DNA from: Theobroma cacao
Taxonomy: Eukaryota > Streptophyta > Magnoliopsida > Malvales > Malvaceae
Assembly (NCBI RefSeq): GCF_000208745.1
Contig: NC_030853.1
Coordinates: 30,328,001-30,392,000, forward strand
DNA: 64,000 nucleotides
Reading direction: 5' to 3'
Below, piece after piece: positions 30,401 through 42,600 of the stretch (the stretch's first letter is position 1; each line of letters opens with the position of its first letter). The translations under genes and the position numbers were made by a program. Under the pieces are notes generated by a model, which saw only the letters and a program-made list of their open reading frames with translations, did not search any database and was not told the DNA's origin.

Positions 30401-32016
30401 TCTGTTTAGTTTATCAAACCCTGCTGCTTTTTGTGGATATATACCCCCAAAAGGAGAAAATTCTCAAAATAGTGGCTATTGTTTTCTAAGTTACTTTTTC
30501 ATCACAATCTTCTTCCTTTTCATGTCCTCAAAGAAGATGAACTTGGATGTCTGAAAGAGATAGCTACTGATCTTAATCATGTGCTTATAATCTGACTAAT
30601 GCTTGTCAGCAGAAACATGAAATTTCTACTGACAGGAATTTCCATGGAAGCCACAACTTTGCACAAGGATTATGTGTAAGATAGAGATATAATAAAGAAG
30701 AGATTAATTAATTTTTGGTCCATGAGATGTTACTATATACTGAAAATGACAAACAGACTTTATAAAGACGTGACGTAGGGAAGCAAATTCTCCAACATCA
30801 AGGCTTCCCCTTTGGCACAGAATGATGGAATGTTTTTGCATAAGGATTAATTCTTCTTTGGCAGCATTAATATATATTTATTGCTTGAAAGAGTTAAAAA
30901 GAAAAAGAAAAACCCCTCACCCCAGAATGCTGAGGACAAAGATTTTGATCTAAAAAAGATTAATAGGGAATAAATGATTGATCCTGATTTATACCTAACA
31001 CAAAGGAAAAAGGAAAAGTAATATTACTAAAAGAAAATGTAGAATCACTTTGCATAGTGGTTGGCAAAGGCCAGATTTTACAAAGAAAGAAAGGGGCAAA
31101 AAACCCCGAGGTGACAGAATAGGAAGAACTTTCTCGCTTGGCAATGGCAAGTGCTAACTTTCACTTCAAATACTTTGGGATTATTTAAATATATTGGAAA
31201 ACCAAATGAGGAAATGATGCAATTGGAATACAGACTTAAATATGCTGTTAATTCTTTTTCTGGATGAACCTCTCAAGGATTAGAAGGGTTTTCATTATAC
31301 ATGATGGAACAACACTAACAGGAATATATAATTCAAGGACAAAATCGACCTTTTTTGGTTAATATCAAAGAATATATGCATATGACATTGTTAAATTTGT
31401 TTAAGCTTCTGCCAAGTGTATATATATGGGGTATTTCATAGTTGATTCTAAAGAAAATGCAAAATCATCAAGGAGACTTAACTGGATTCTATGTGTATAT
31501 ATGTGGCGCCCTTTCATGGAATTGGAATATTTATGGCAGCAAACAGACTTAATTCCTAATTAATTGGCATCTTTGCAGTGCTCATTATTCTTCCCATTGC
31601 ATCTGCTTTTCATGCTGTTCAATGGCCAGACAGAATCAGTAGTAATGGAGGCATTACAGTTTTCAATACGAATACTTCCCTGTAATTGGTTTTAAGCTTG
31701 AGCTAATGTCAGGGTAGCAAACAACCACTTGAAAGAATTATTTGGTCAACCAAAAGGAGGAAAGGCCATCCCTTAGAACATTATATTTACCATTGTTCTG
31801 AAATAGTAGTAGTACAAATACTTTAAGAACATTGACTCGTAGAGTAGGCTCCAAAAAATTAAGTTTCAAAGCATGACAAGTATATATATTATATGATACA
31901 TTAAACTCTATAGATTATTGTCAGTACAAGGTATAGCCGGCTAGGTATGCTAATATAAAGGAAAATACAAACTGAGTTATTTTTCACTTAGAAATCCGAA
32001 GCAACATCCGGTCTAA

Positions 32017-32325
32017 TCAAAGCCATATGGCTCCTGCATTTTTGAGCAAGTTCTTCAAGGAACCATTGAGCTGGAGGGTCATGATGGTGTTGGCAGAGCC
32101 AACAAATTTTCCCCCAATGAACACTGCCGGAACCGGTGGGTTGCAGCCTAGCCTCACTAGAGCCCACTCCATTTCCTTGCCTCTGGCATCTTCATCCAGC
32201 TCGTAGATTGCTGGACTAACCCCTTGCTCGTAGAACAATCTCTTGATTGCATGGCACATGCAACACGAGCTCTTGCTGAAGATCACCACCGCCTTTTGTG
32301 ATGCCAGTTTTGCCACGCGATCCAT
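32017..32325 (-). CDS. CC-type (ROXY-class) glutaredoxin, 102 residues
   Basis: Small plant-specific glutaredoxin of the CC-type class. Family members act with TGA bZIP factors to modulate transcription of stress, nutrient and developmental genes, in nucleus and cytosol. The intronless frame starts [10 protein letters not shown] and carries active site CCMC at residues 21–24, the conserved VPAVFIGG glutathione-binding segment at about 65–72 and G-SANTIM. The C-terminus AGAIWL is a variant of the ALWL motif that family members need to repress TGA targets. It ends in Leu and has more GRXC11-like features than its neighbour at 37621, so the two belong to different subclasses. A TATA box lies about 70 bp upstream. 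Confidence 0.93.
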   Translation of the reverse strand: MDRVAKLASQKAVVIFSKSSCCMCHAIKRLFYEQGVSPAIYELDEDARGKEMEWALVRLGCNPPVPAVFIGGKFVGSANTIMTLQLNGSLKNLLKNAGAIWL

Positions 32326-32393
32326 GATCGATCAAATTAATTCTCGAACGTGAGCTGCTAAAAGGTTTACGAAATGTGAATGGTGGTTCAAGC

Positions 32394-32400
32394 TTATATA
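32394..32400 (-). promoter_or_regulatory. TATA box of the minus-strand glutaredoxin
   Basis: TATATAA on the minus strand, about 70 bp before the start codon at 32325, has the right distance for a short 5' UTR. Confidence 0.6.
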
Positions 32401-35400
32401 GCTCAAGAAAATGCACACAACCAAAGATGACTAACGCTTTGGGATTATAGTGATATTGGAAATAATCAAGAAAACTTTTCCAAGGGAATGTTGGAGATTG
32501 GACCAAATGCTGGTTAATTACTTCGTTGGAAAGAAGTAGGCTTGGTCTGTGATGGATTCGAGGCTCTGCATGAACATGTATATATAGGACCAGGCCCTGA
32601 TGAAGGAGGTGAGCTTAGAAAATCTGTCATAATGTTAATGCAATAAGAAAGGAGGAAAAGGATAGGAAAAGGTGAAGGTTCCTTGAGATATTTGGATTGA
32701 TGCCCTCGCCCAAAATCACCCTTGATTTGATAGTGACTTGTGTGGTTTTCTTCAAACTATTCAACTAGTTGTCCTTAGATTAGAATCTCGATAACTCGTA
32801 TGGATAAGCCAAGGGCATTGCCGAAAGTGCGGTATGTTAACCAAGGAGAATTGAAGAAACAATCGGGGGGGAATGGTACGGTCCATGACCTCCCTTTAGG
32901 GGTGGACGAAAATGCCCCTTGATTTTCATGAGACTAGGGGTAGGGGGAGGGGAAGAATGTCAACTTTGGATAGGATATTGATATGATAAACCTGAAAAAA
33001 AAATGCGATGCTGATGATACATAGATGCAGACAGGCACGAATGTTTTCATCATGAAGTGACTGATGTTTTATTTCTTTTCTGATGATGAACATGAATCAT
33101 CATTATTGATGATCATCATTAATCACATCATGATTACTTACTTATGTTTCTTTCTAATCATTTTGTCTTTGTGTAATTAACTCATCATGACTTTTTCTCA
33201 GTTTTTGCAAGTTGATTAAAGTCAAAGAAAGTAAGGTTTCATGCAAAAAAGTCAATTCCAAAACAGAGATATCAAACTTAGTTTTGATTTGTATATTTTT
33301 GTTTGTTTAATTTCTTTTTATGGGTTTTGATTTCCTTTGAGCCAAAGATTTCTTATCTTCTTCATTTTATATGCCCTTAAGCAAAGGCTAATTTGATATT
33401 GTTATCCAAGACAAAAACCCATTTAGAAAAGCTTTTTCTCATATTAAGTCTATTCTATAATTTTTCACTTAGAGACATGAATTAGATGTCGATTGGAAAG
33501 AATAGACAAGTTCAAGTCAAATGCCCTAGGGTGCAAGATAACAGCTGGTTGCAAAACTAAACAATACGAAGTCTCTAAGTTCAAAAAGATGGGGGAGAAA
33601 GGAAAGAAATGAAGCTGCAGGTGCAAATTCATTATCAATTGGGCTTTGCCCAATTGCCCATATGCAACTTAGAAACCAGTTGGGGTTGACTAGAATCTAT
33701 ATACTTACTCCACCCGAACTAGATTCTCTTCAAGGACTGAGACCATCACCATAGAGGAATATATATAGCTTGGAAACATTAAAACGATGCATGTAAACTA
33801 ATTTTCGTGTCATCTACAGTCCATTACCAGTAATATTGTAGAGCATTTAGGAAGTTGGGAATAATAATTCCTACTTGATGTTTTGTTTTGATCTTGGCCA
33901 AAAAATTCATGGCTAAAACAATCTGAACACTTCCAAACGATTCTAGCAGAACATCAAACAGAGTCCAACCATCTTTTCCGTAGAGTTCTCAAGGCTTGAT
34001 GCTACCTTTATTCCCAAAGTTTGATCGAATTGTACGAGCAGAATGAAAACTCTCTCAGAGAGCCTGCAAAGTGATATATGGAAGTACTGTTGTTACACCC
34101 TTTGAACCACACCAATTCTTCTGTCCTCTCTAGGAAGAGCTGCTCCATCTATCAATCAGTCCAAGAATCAAAACATCATTTTTTAGATTTTACGAAAATT
34201 CCAAAATGATCAAATTATATCTAGAGATTCAATCGAGTTAAGAATCAAGATGTCAAAAGAACGCTTAATAATGTCGTGGAATCGTAACTAATCTTTAAAA
34301 AAATATTTATGGAATAATCAAATGTGATTAAAGAATAAAACACGTGAAAGTTTCATATCTCTCTTAAAGAGTATTTAAATATTATATCTTTTTGTGCCAG
34401 TGATATATATTTTGTTCGGTAATTGAAAGGACTCAAACAAATTTTGAGCGAATAATTTTTCATCTTTTTTCCTGCTTTTGGGTTCTGGATGGAAGAGGTA
34501 TTCCTTGTGTTTTATTTCGTATCTAGAAAAGCTATAAAATAAAGCTAAGACGAGTATAATATGTGTGTATTTGTGTGTGTTGGATCAGCCTTTCCATCGC
34601 TTTCTCTCTTTTTCTTAATGAGAAAAAAGAGAATAATAAAAAGGGGAGAGAGCAATTTGTACAAGGCCTGTACCTCACCAACCCAAAAACCCTAATATGG
34701 GATGCCACGATCCGTCCTCGCATGGATTTGCAAATTTCTCTTTATCTTTTTTGCGCCTATAAAGTTGACATTCTTTTGCCAAATCCGTGGACCTTATCCT
34801 TTCTTTCTCTCATCTCATCTCATCTCATCACCTCCATGCACATGCTATCAATATATCTCATACAGATGGTAATGAGTATACTTTATTCAGGTATTTATGA
34901 GTATCCGATCTAATTATATAAAGTATAAATATTATATATTCGAGTTTAAAATGAATTCGGATAAATTTTTTTTAAAAAATTACTATATAGATATGTTAAT
35001 CCACGTCAAATACCTTTAAATTAAGAGATTATTTGTTGTTTTATTTTGATAATTTTTTTACTAATGATTTTTTACTGAAAAATTGTGAAAGAAATTTCAT
35101 CGATAAGAAGAAAAATACTACAAATAATAATAATAATATTAATAATTAATATGTATGATTCATAAATCTATTAAAAGGAATTTAAATTCAATATCTATCT
35201 TGAGATGACGCGTTTATAATGCGTACAATGGTACGATTGTTTTGTATGATTGCATGCAATTTACAAAAGAAAAAAATCGAAGGAAATTGAAAATCAAAAG
35301 AGACAATATATAGGAGGGTCAAGTGAGGACCCTATGAAATTTGGCTCTTGGCCTTCCCATTGGGCCGGTTCTGGGAGTACTGTACCTTTCTATATATATA

Positions 35401-37457
35401 TATATATATATATATCTGTTAGGGTATAGTTGCCTGGAAAGACAATACCCTGACATGAAAATCACGTATCATAAAGTGTACATTTTTGTATGAAATACCG
35501 TATGCTTTTTGAAATATTATCATACAACAAACAAGATTCCAACACGTGACGAAGAAAAAAAGTAAAGAAACTTTTTTAAATTTACTCTGATGATGCGAAT
35601 TTTTTAGAAAAAGCATATATATTTTTTAAAAAAGTATGATCTATAAATAATGAAGGATAAATTACAAAAATATCGAGTTAAGTGTGAAACAACCGTAAAA
35701 GAATTAAAGACTCATGTCGACGTTACAACCTTCACTTGAATGACAATAGAAAAACCTCACAACATTGGTTAAAGTAAAACATCCCAAGGTGTTCCATTAT
35801 GGCACGTGACCTCTCTTCTTTAGCAATTAAACTATATATATACACACATAATCTTAAATATTCGAGAAATGTATTTGTGAATATTATAAAGGGGAATGCA
35901 TAGAATATCGGCAGCTGCTGAATTCTTCTTTATCAAGGCCACACTGTTTCAATCGCTGAGACATAATTCTCTTGGTTGATCACTCATAGATTTTGTTCCA
36001 TATGGTTGAATTTATTTTTTATTATTTTAATTATTATTATTATTATTAGTTTATATAAAAATGAAAACAGAGAAAGAAATGAAGGACATGGCAATAATAA
36101 GACTATACCACTGGAATGGATGAGGTTGGGGACCTTTACCTTATTAGGGCATCTATTTCTTGTCTTTCCATGTACGGCCACTTTTATTGGACAAAGAAAA
36201 AGAAAACAAGTAAAGAAAAACTGTGTGCTTGAAAGTGAGGGAGGCTTGGCTCACCACCCAGATGAAGGCATAAGATATCTCTTTTACAAAACAAGTTTCC
36301 AACCCGAAGTGTTTTCTTGTTTTCTAGGTCTATGTATATATTATCCTCTGATGAATTCTACTTTGTTTTAAGGGTTTTGCTAAAGGTTTTTATGTGAGAT
36401 AATGCCTTCTTTTAACGTATTGAAAATCATTATATATTATGTAATAAAAAATAATTTACTTGTATTAATTTTGTCTCAATTTAAATTCGGTTAAGTGTTT
36501 TCTTTCGATGATCAACAATAAATTACGATTTTTCAATATATATATATAGAACAACAAAGAATAATTATCATAAGAAAGGGTTTCAATTTTTCCTTCCACT
36601 TGTTGGGAAGAATAGACTGTTTGAACAAGATCATGAGACCTACTGTTATTTTCTCCACAGTCTTTCTTCTCTTCCAGAGCCTTCACCTATAGCGAGCTCT
36701 CTGTTTTCTTTGATGGGGAATCGATGCGCCTCTCTCTGATTATAACAACTACAAAGAAAGAAAGAAACAAACAACAAAGGGGAGAGAAGGTCCCGACTGG
36801 ATAAATCCAACTGCTATTTCCAACTCAGCAGATGCCTCCATGATAGGAACAGCCAAAACCTCTTTTATATGATTTACAAGAAAAATTTGTTGTCCCGAAA
36901 TAGAAGATCAACCAGCTTATTTCACATGTATAGTCTCTCCATAGATTGAAAGAGTTCGATTTTTTGATATGTACCCCGAACATTAAAAAATGCTCGTAAA
37001 ACCTATATAAAAAAAATATACATGAACTATTATTCTATTTACGTCAATTAATTTATACTATGAAACATGTGATAAAAGATTAGATTCGTCGGTAAACTTT
37101 TTTAGATATGATTGATGGTGTAGATAGAATAGAAATCCAAAACATTAATGGTTTGCTATAAGGGAATATTTTGATAGTATAGTAATGTTTCGCCCGTACA
37201 AAGGACACGCCTCTGTTAATTTCCGTATACAAAAAGATTCGTGATCGTGCCCTTTCCTTTTTTTCCCTCTGCCATGGTTGCAGCTCTTATGATCGCTTTC
37301 AAGTGATGATCTAAGGGAGAAAGAGTGGAGTAGGAAACCGACCCAAATATCTAATGGAACATTCCCTCATTTTTCTTTTTCTTTTTCGGTTTTTCATTCT
37401 CCATCAAACCTTTATTTCATTGCCAGCCCACTGCCACATTCCTCCTCTCGAAAACCC
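32401..37457. other. Divergent intergenic region between the two glutaredoxins
   Basis: About 5 kb separate the two start codons. No supported gene was found. Frames at 34563–34913 and 35976–36371 have no domain and overlap simple ATT repeats. The region holds a (TA)n run (35391–35415), a GAT/ATC-rich segment (33060–33130) and an AT-rich block (34880–35200). Both glutaredoxin promoters lie at its ends. Confidence 0.55.
35391..35415. repeat. (TA)n microsatellite
   Basis: A pure TA tract of 25 bp in the space between the glutaredoxin genes. Confidence 0.95.
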
Positions 37458-37466
37458 TATATATAT
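37458..37466 (+). promoter_or_regulatory. TATA box of the plus-strand glutaredoxin
   Basis: The TATATATAT tract follows AAAACCC and lies about 155 bp before the start codon at 37621, leaving a C/A-rich 5' leader of roughly 120 bp. Confidence 0.6.
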
Positions 37467-37620
37467 CAGTCCCCATGGGGGCATTCAAAGCATCTCAACA
37501 ACACAAGAAAACCTCCCAAGTACCCCTTTTCTCCTATACCTTCAAATTCCTCACCATTTCTTTTGGCATTGTTTCTTCACTTGGAATCATTTTCAAGCAC
37601 TGTTAGTCCGGCTTTGAGCA

Positions 37621-37929
37621 ATGGAGAGAGTGACAAAGTTGGCATCTGAGAAGCCGGTGGTGATCTTCAGCAAGAGCTCTTGCTGCATGTGCCACACCAT
37701 CAAGACCCTTTTCTATGACTTTGGGGTGAACCCCGCAGTCCACGAGCTGGATGAGATCGCTAGAGGGCGTGAAATCGAGCAAGCCCTCTCGAGGCTCGGT
37801 TGCAGCCCTTCCGTGCCAGCCGTGTTCGTTGGTGGTGAACTTGTTGGTGGAGCCAATGAGGTCATGAGTCTTCACCTTAATCGATCCTTAATCCCAATGC
37901 TTAGACGAGTTGGAGCCCTTTGGGTTTAA
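37621..37929 (+). CDS. CC-type glutaredoxin, GRXS2-like, 102 residues
   Basis: Intronless CC-type glutaredoxin. The frame starts [20 protein letters not shown], with active site CCMC at residues 21–24, [14 protein letters not shown] at about 50–63, [19 protein letters not shown] next and C-terminus GALWV. It closely resembles the Arabidopsis GRXS2–S8 group, notably the product of At5g18600 as I remember it. That protein has a serine at the fourth active-site position where this one keeps Cys24. The role is probably TGA-factor-dependent transcription control, for example in nitrogen-status signalling as reported for this subgroup. It sits between the other glutaredoxin (divergent) and the kelch gene (same strand). 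Confidence 0.94.
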   Translation: MERVTKLASEKPVVIFSKSSCCMCHTIKTLFYDFGVNPAVHELDEIARGREIEQALSRLGCSPSVPAVFVGGELVGGANEVMSLHLNRSLIPMLRRVGALWV

Positions 37930-39671
37930 ATCAAAACCTCACTAGCATGTCAAGGCTACTAATAAGCATGTGATTATATATATATAGTCACAGTAATTAG
38001 ATCCATAATCATGAGAGTGTAGGTTTCAAGTCTAATTATTAGTCTAATGTAAGATCGAACATATCTACGTACTTTATATGATCTTACTGTTAATTAATAA
38101 ATTTACTTAGAGTATATGTTATCTTTTTGGTAATGTATTAATATACTTTTTTGAGTAATAAAAGTTAAGAGTTAGATTTCATATTTATCTTTTCCTTAAT
38201 TCCTCAAAATCAAAACCCCCATTTCTTCAACTAATCTACATCGGCAAAAACTATGATCAAAGTATGAAGCACACGCATTGTAGAGAATATAAATGGGCCT
38301 TTTTCATGTCAGATGCAAATGGATTTGGGTTGCTAAATGGTCCTTGGCATGGTCCATTAACTCTCACAAAAAGGTGACACGTCTGGTGGAGAGATTGATC
38401 CTGTGTAGAGGGCGTAGCAGGACAGGCAGAAGCAGCCGCAAGTCCCGAGACAGAGCAAACCCCTGCAGAATCAATGGAGCCCACTGCCGCTCTCGCAATA
38501 AATGCCTCGACGATTGACAACTACACTAGAAAACAAAAACAACACGTATTTTTTTAACTTTGGCAACTCTTTTTTTCCTTCTCCTTTTGACACGGAAAAA
38601 CTTAATCCAACGGTCATTTTTCCCATATTATTTCTCACTCTTCTTCAGTCACTCTCAGCACTGCTACTTTCACACTCCTTTCTTTTGATTCCATTAAGGG
38701 TTAAAATCTAGTGTTCAGTCAATAATTCTATGGACAAAAATGACCCTTTGTTTTAAATGTTATAAATAAACAATCAGAGCAAACTTGAATTAATGATTCT
38801 TGCTATAGATACAGATATAATATTCCTTGGAACAGTGGCCTAGTCTAGCTTGAGATTCTAACATTCATGTGATTTTGTAATATGAAGCAATTTTTTTATG
38901 TAAGGAATTTATCCCAATGAAAAATGAAGGCGATGGTTTTATCTTACAAACAACAATGGTAAAATCTGGGCAGTGGTGAATGTAGAAGAAGTCTTTCCAT
39001 TTTCATTTTAACTCTATTTGGAACTTTATTACATTTCATGGTACCAAGCTAACTGCCACAAGGTAGCCAGTTGTTAGAGAGACCTTCCACTCCAAGTCTC
39101 GGTAAGGATCTCATCATCAAACAAAACACAACAGGACAACCAATGCATTTCACTGCTTCTTGACTTCTCTCTCAGTTGCTTTAGTTACTGTCTCTCTCTC
39201 ATCACTACTTACAGAAGGTACAGCTCACTTCCTCAAAACCACTTCATCATTGAACCCTTAAAATTTTCACTTGCAAAGTAATACTTCAACTACTTTCTTC
39301 TTCATCTACCTTCATTTCTTCAATGACCCATTAATTCCCTTCCTTTTCTTTTCCATTTTGTTCTCCTTTGTTTTCTCAGCAACCCAACTCAAGTCCAAGG
39401 TCAAACGTCAAACCTTTTTTGTGTCAGGTAAAGCTAAAATCCAGGGTTATGGTAGATTGTACTTTGTTGTTACGCAAAAAGAACTTTGATAATGATTAGT
39501 AAATGGGATTTTATCATTTTATATATGTATGTGTGGTTATTAGGCTTTTAGTTATTTTAAGTTGTTTTTCTTGATGATAATGTAGCTTCATTTTTGTGGA
39601 AATTTTAGGGTTTTATTTTCTGGTTTTTTTATCCAAAGAGGTTTCCTTTGCTGCATAAAGGGTCTGCTTAG
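37930..39671. other. Intergenic region and 5' UTR of the kelch gene
   Basis: The first ~250 bp are the likely glutaredoxin 3' UTR. A less AT-rich block at about 38290–38520 has open frames on both strands but no recognised protein. From about 39130 onward a C/T-rich stretch looks like the kelch-gene 5' UTR. A CAG|GTAAAG donor near 39427 suggests a leader intron before the coding start at 39672. Confidence 0.5.
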
Positions 39672-42600
39672 ATGAAAATGTTTAGCTTTTCTCGTAGGCG
39701 CATGAAGCTTGGCAGGTCAGTTTGTTCTTTCCTTTGGTTGACTTATTAGTTATATACTCTTTTTCAATGTTCTTGCTTTGACAGTTCCATTCTTTATTTA
39801 GATATATGTTCTTTGTTCAAAATTACAATTTTTATGTCAACGAAGAAAATGTAAGCTAACCATTGTGAGCAATTGAGAGACCCTGTACACAAAATTCCAA
39901 ACTTGATTAAAGAATGCCCAAATCCCACTTTTTCACGAAGAAGATCACTTATTTGAGGCATTGCTGTGTTGATTTAGAGTGAAGAAAGTACAGCTTTCTG
40001 AGTCTGCCCATGGAATTAAAAGTCCTATAAGACCGCCCAAACGAAGCAACAATACCAATGTGAGGCTTTTGGCTTGCTTGATTTTGGATTGGTATTGGTG
40101 GGGATGCGCAAAATGTGCTAAAGCCTTAAAATTTGTTTCAGGGAGAGTCTGCTATGCCTGCGGGTGGTCATTCTGATGCATTTGACTCCCACTGTCCTTC
40201 TACTGCCCCTGAGATCAATTCATCGGGGAACTCTGAGAATTGGATGGTGTTGTCAGTTGCTGGGGAAAAGCCTGTGCCACGCTTTAATGTACTATATTGT
40301 TGCTTTTCAATTTTCAGATGGCTTCATATCATGGGTGTTAATTCAACTTTTATATGAGCTATGATGGAAATGTTGAAAACTTTACTTGTTCCTTGAGTAG
40401 CATGCAGCGGCTGTAGTTGGGAACAAGATGATAGTGGTTGGCGGTGAATCTGGGAATGGATTGTTAGATGATGTGCAGGTAAAAAATATGTTAATAATTT
40501 GTAATTTATGAAAACTTATGTCCAGTTTACTTGACATGGTGGAAGATGTGTCACAAACTGTTGGTGTTAGTCCTATAATTCTTTTCTGTTTTTATTGCAG
40601 GTTCTTAATTTTGATAATTTTTCTTGGTCCACGGCATCATCAAAGCTTTACTTGTCACCAAGCAGTTTTCCATTAAAGATCCCTGCATGCAAGGGCCATA
40701 GTCTGGTACAATCATATTTGCTATGTTCCACTTTCCCTGAAATCATATTCTCTTTGGTTTGCATATAGTATACGTCAGCTGAATTGTTGGATTTATATGC
40801 TTTTCAACTTTGAGGTGTTCTGTGCTGTGTGTTACATAGGATTGTGCATGTGTATGACTGAGGTTAATAAAATTGTCATGCCGCTGTCATGTCTACTAAT
40901 TAAATTTAATTTAATCATCTGTTGTTTCCTTACCCAGGTTTCATGGGGGAAAAAGGCCCTCCTGGTTGGTGGAAGGACTGACCCTGGAAATGACAGAGTT
41001 TCAGGTTCAAAACTAGAACCTTTTCTGGTCATGCTATTGTCACTTTTTTTTTGTGCATGATGTAATATGTTTTCTGTTCTCAATTTTGGTTTTTGCAGTA
41101 TGGGCATTTGATACAGAGACAGAATGTTGGTCAGTTATGGAAGCAAAAGGAGAAATACCGGTTCTTTTTCTGACTTATAAAATGCCAAATTACATTTGCA
41201 TTGCTTGATTGACATCAAATATCGTAATAAGTGAATGCCAAATGGTATTGTTTGTCTGTTTATTTTGCTCCATCTCTTGCTTGCTATTCTATTGAGAAAT
41301 TGTGTCTTTTACTCATTTATAGAGGTAAGCATTCCTAACAAAATTTTCATGCCTTCCAGGTTGCTCGAAGTGGTCACACTGTGGTCAGGGCAAGCTCCGT
41401 TTTAATCCTTTTTGGGGGTGAAGATGCTAAAAAGAAGAAACTGAATGACCTACATATGTTTGATCTGAAGTCCTTGACGTGGCTCACTCTTCAGTGCACG
41501 TGTGTAGCTCTGGCATGCTCTGAGATCTTCCAATATTGTTACCTTACTAATAGAGAAATCTGGCTCTTATCTATACATCATACGACTAAATTCATCATGC
41601 AAGAAGCTTCTAATGAATGATTGTGTGTAACTGTACAGGGGAACAAGACCATCTCCAAGAGCCAATCATGTGGCAACTCTTTATGATGATAAAACTCTTT
41701 TCATTTTTGGTGGAGCATCAAAGTCCAGGACATTGAATGACTTGTACTCGCTTGACTTTGAAACGGTGTGTAAAACCTTTAGCAATCTTGTCCTGGTTAC
41801 AATAACCAGACTATTTCGCTGAACAATTTCATGTCTTTGTATTGTTTTATTAGCTATTCTGGTTTTTTTAGTAACTACTTTTTCCTTAGATGATATGGTC
41901 AAGAATAAAGGTACGGGGTTTTCATCCATCGCCAAGAGCTGGTTGCTGTGGAGTTCTATGTGGAACCAAATGGTACATAGCAGGGGGTGGAAGTAGGAAA
42001 AAAAGTATGCCTCATACCAGTAAGCATGTACTATGCTCTTGAAAATAATTATGAGCTCTAATGAAAAAGCATTGATGACCTCTTTGTCTCACTTATTTTG
42101 AAATGGTTAAACCTGTAATCATTTGATATCATATATTTGTGTCAGCTTGAAGCCAATTGCTACTATCTTCTTTATCCCTTTGTGCGGTTGTGTGTGTGTT
42201 GCATGTGTCTCTGAGTGTGTATTAGCCATATCATGCTATGATTCGTGTAGATAAGTTAAAGCAGGCTGCACCTATGTTTTTGTTACGGGTCTTCATTATC
42301 TACCAGGTGGGTAGTAAATGATGAAAAGGAAATAGGAGTTGGGCTGGTGAATTCACATCTTTGGAAACCAAGTTTCATTTTATAGATTTAATTGCACTTT
42401 GGATCAACTATGATCATGCCTACATCAAGAAATTTGGTTTTTACTTTTTCTTTGTGTTGCTCTCTTTGCCTTCATTTTACTTTTTTTTTCCTTCTTCTCA
42501 CTTACGTATATGATTCTGAAATGTTTACAGGACATTTAGAGACTTTCATCTATGATATTTTAAAGTCTGAGTGGTCTGTGGCCATTGCATCACCTCCATC

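Larger units (their letters stand above)
25439..32016. other. Intergenic region between PBL27 and first glutaredoxin; no gene seen
   Basis: The first ~200 bp, C- and pyrimidine-rich on the plus strand, are the probable 5' UTR and promoter of the kinase. Beyond that lie AT-rich tracts, a TA run (about 26480–26500), an (ACCAA)n run (about 27291–27313), a 20-bp perfect palindrome (26953–26972) and a 13-bp-arm hairpin (27437–27475). A frame at 30058–30282 on the minus strand was inspected but not recognised. The 3' part near 31900–32016 is the likely 3' UTR of the minus-strand glutaredoxin. Confidence 0.55.

Noticed and set aside
35976..36371. 131-residue plus-strand frame in the glutaredoxin spacer
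   Set aside because: It runs through an ATT simple repeat (poly-isoleucine), shows no domain and overlaps an equally long minus-strand frame; most likely chance.
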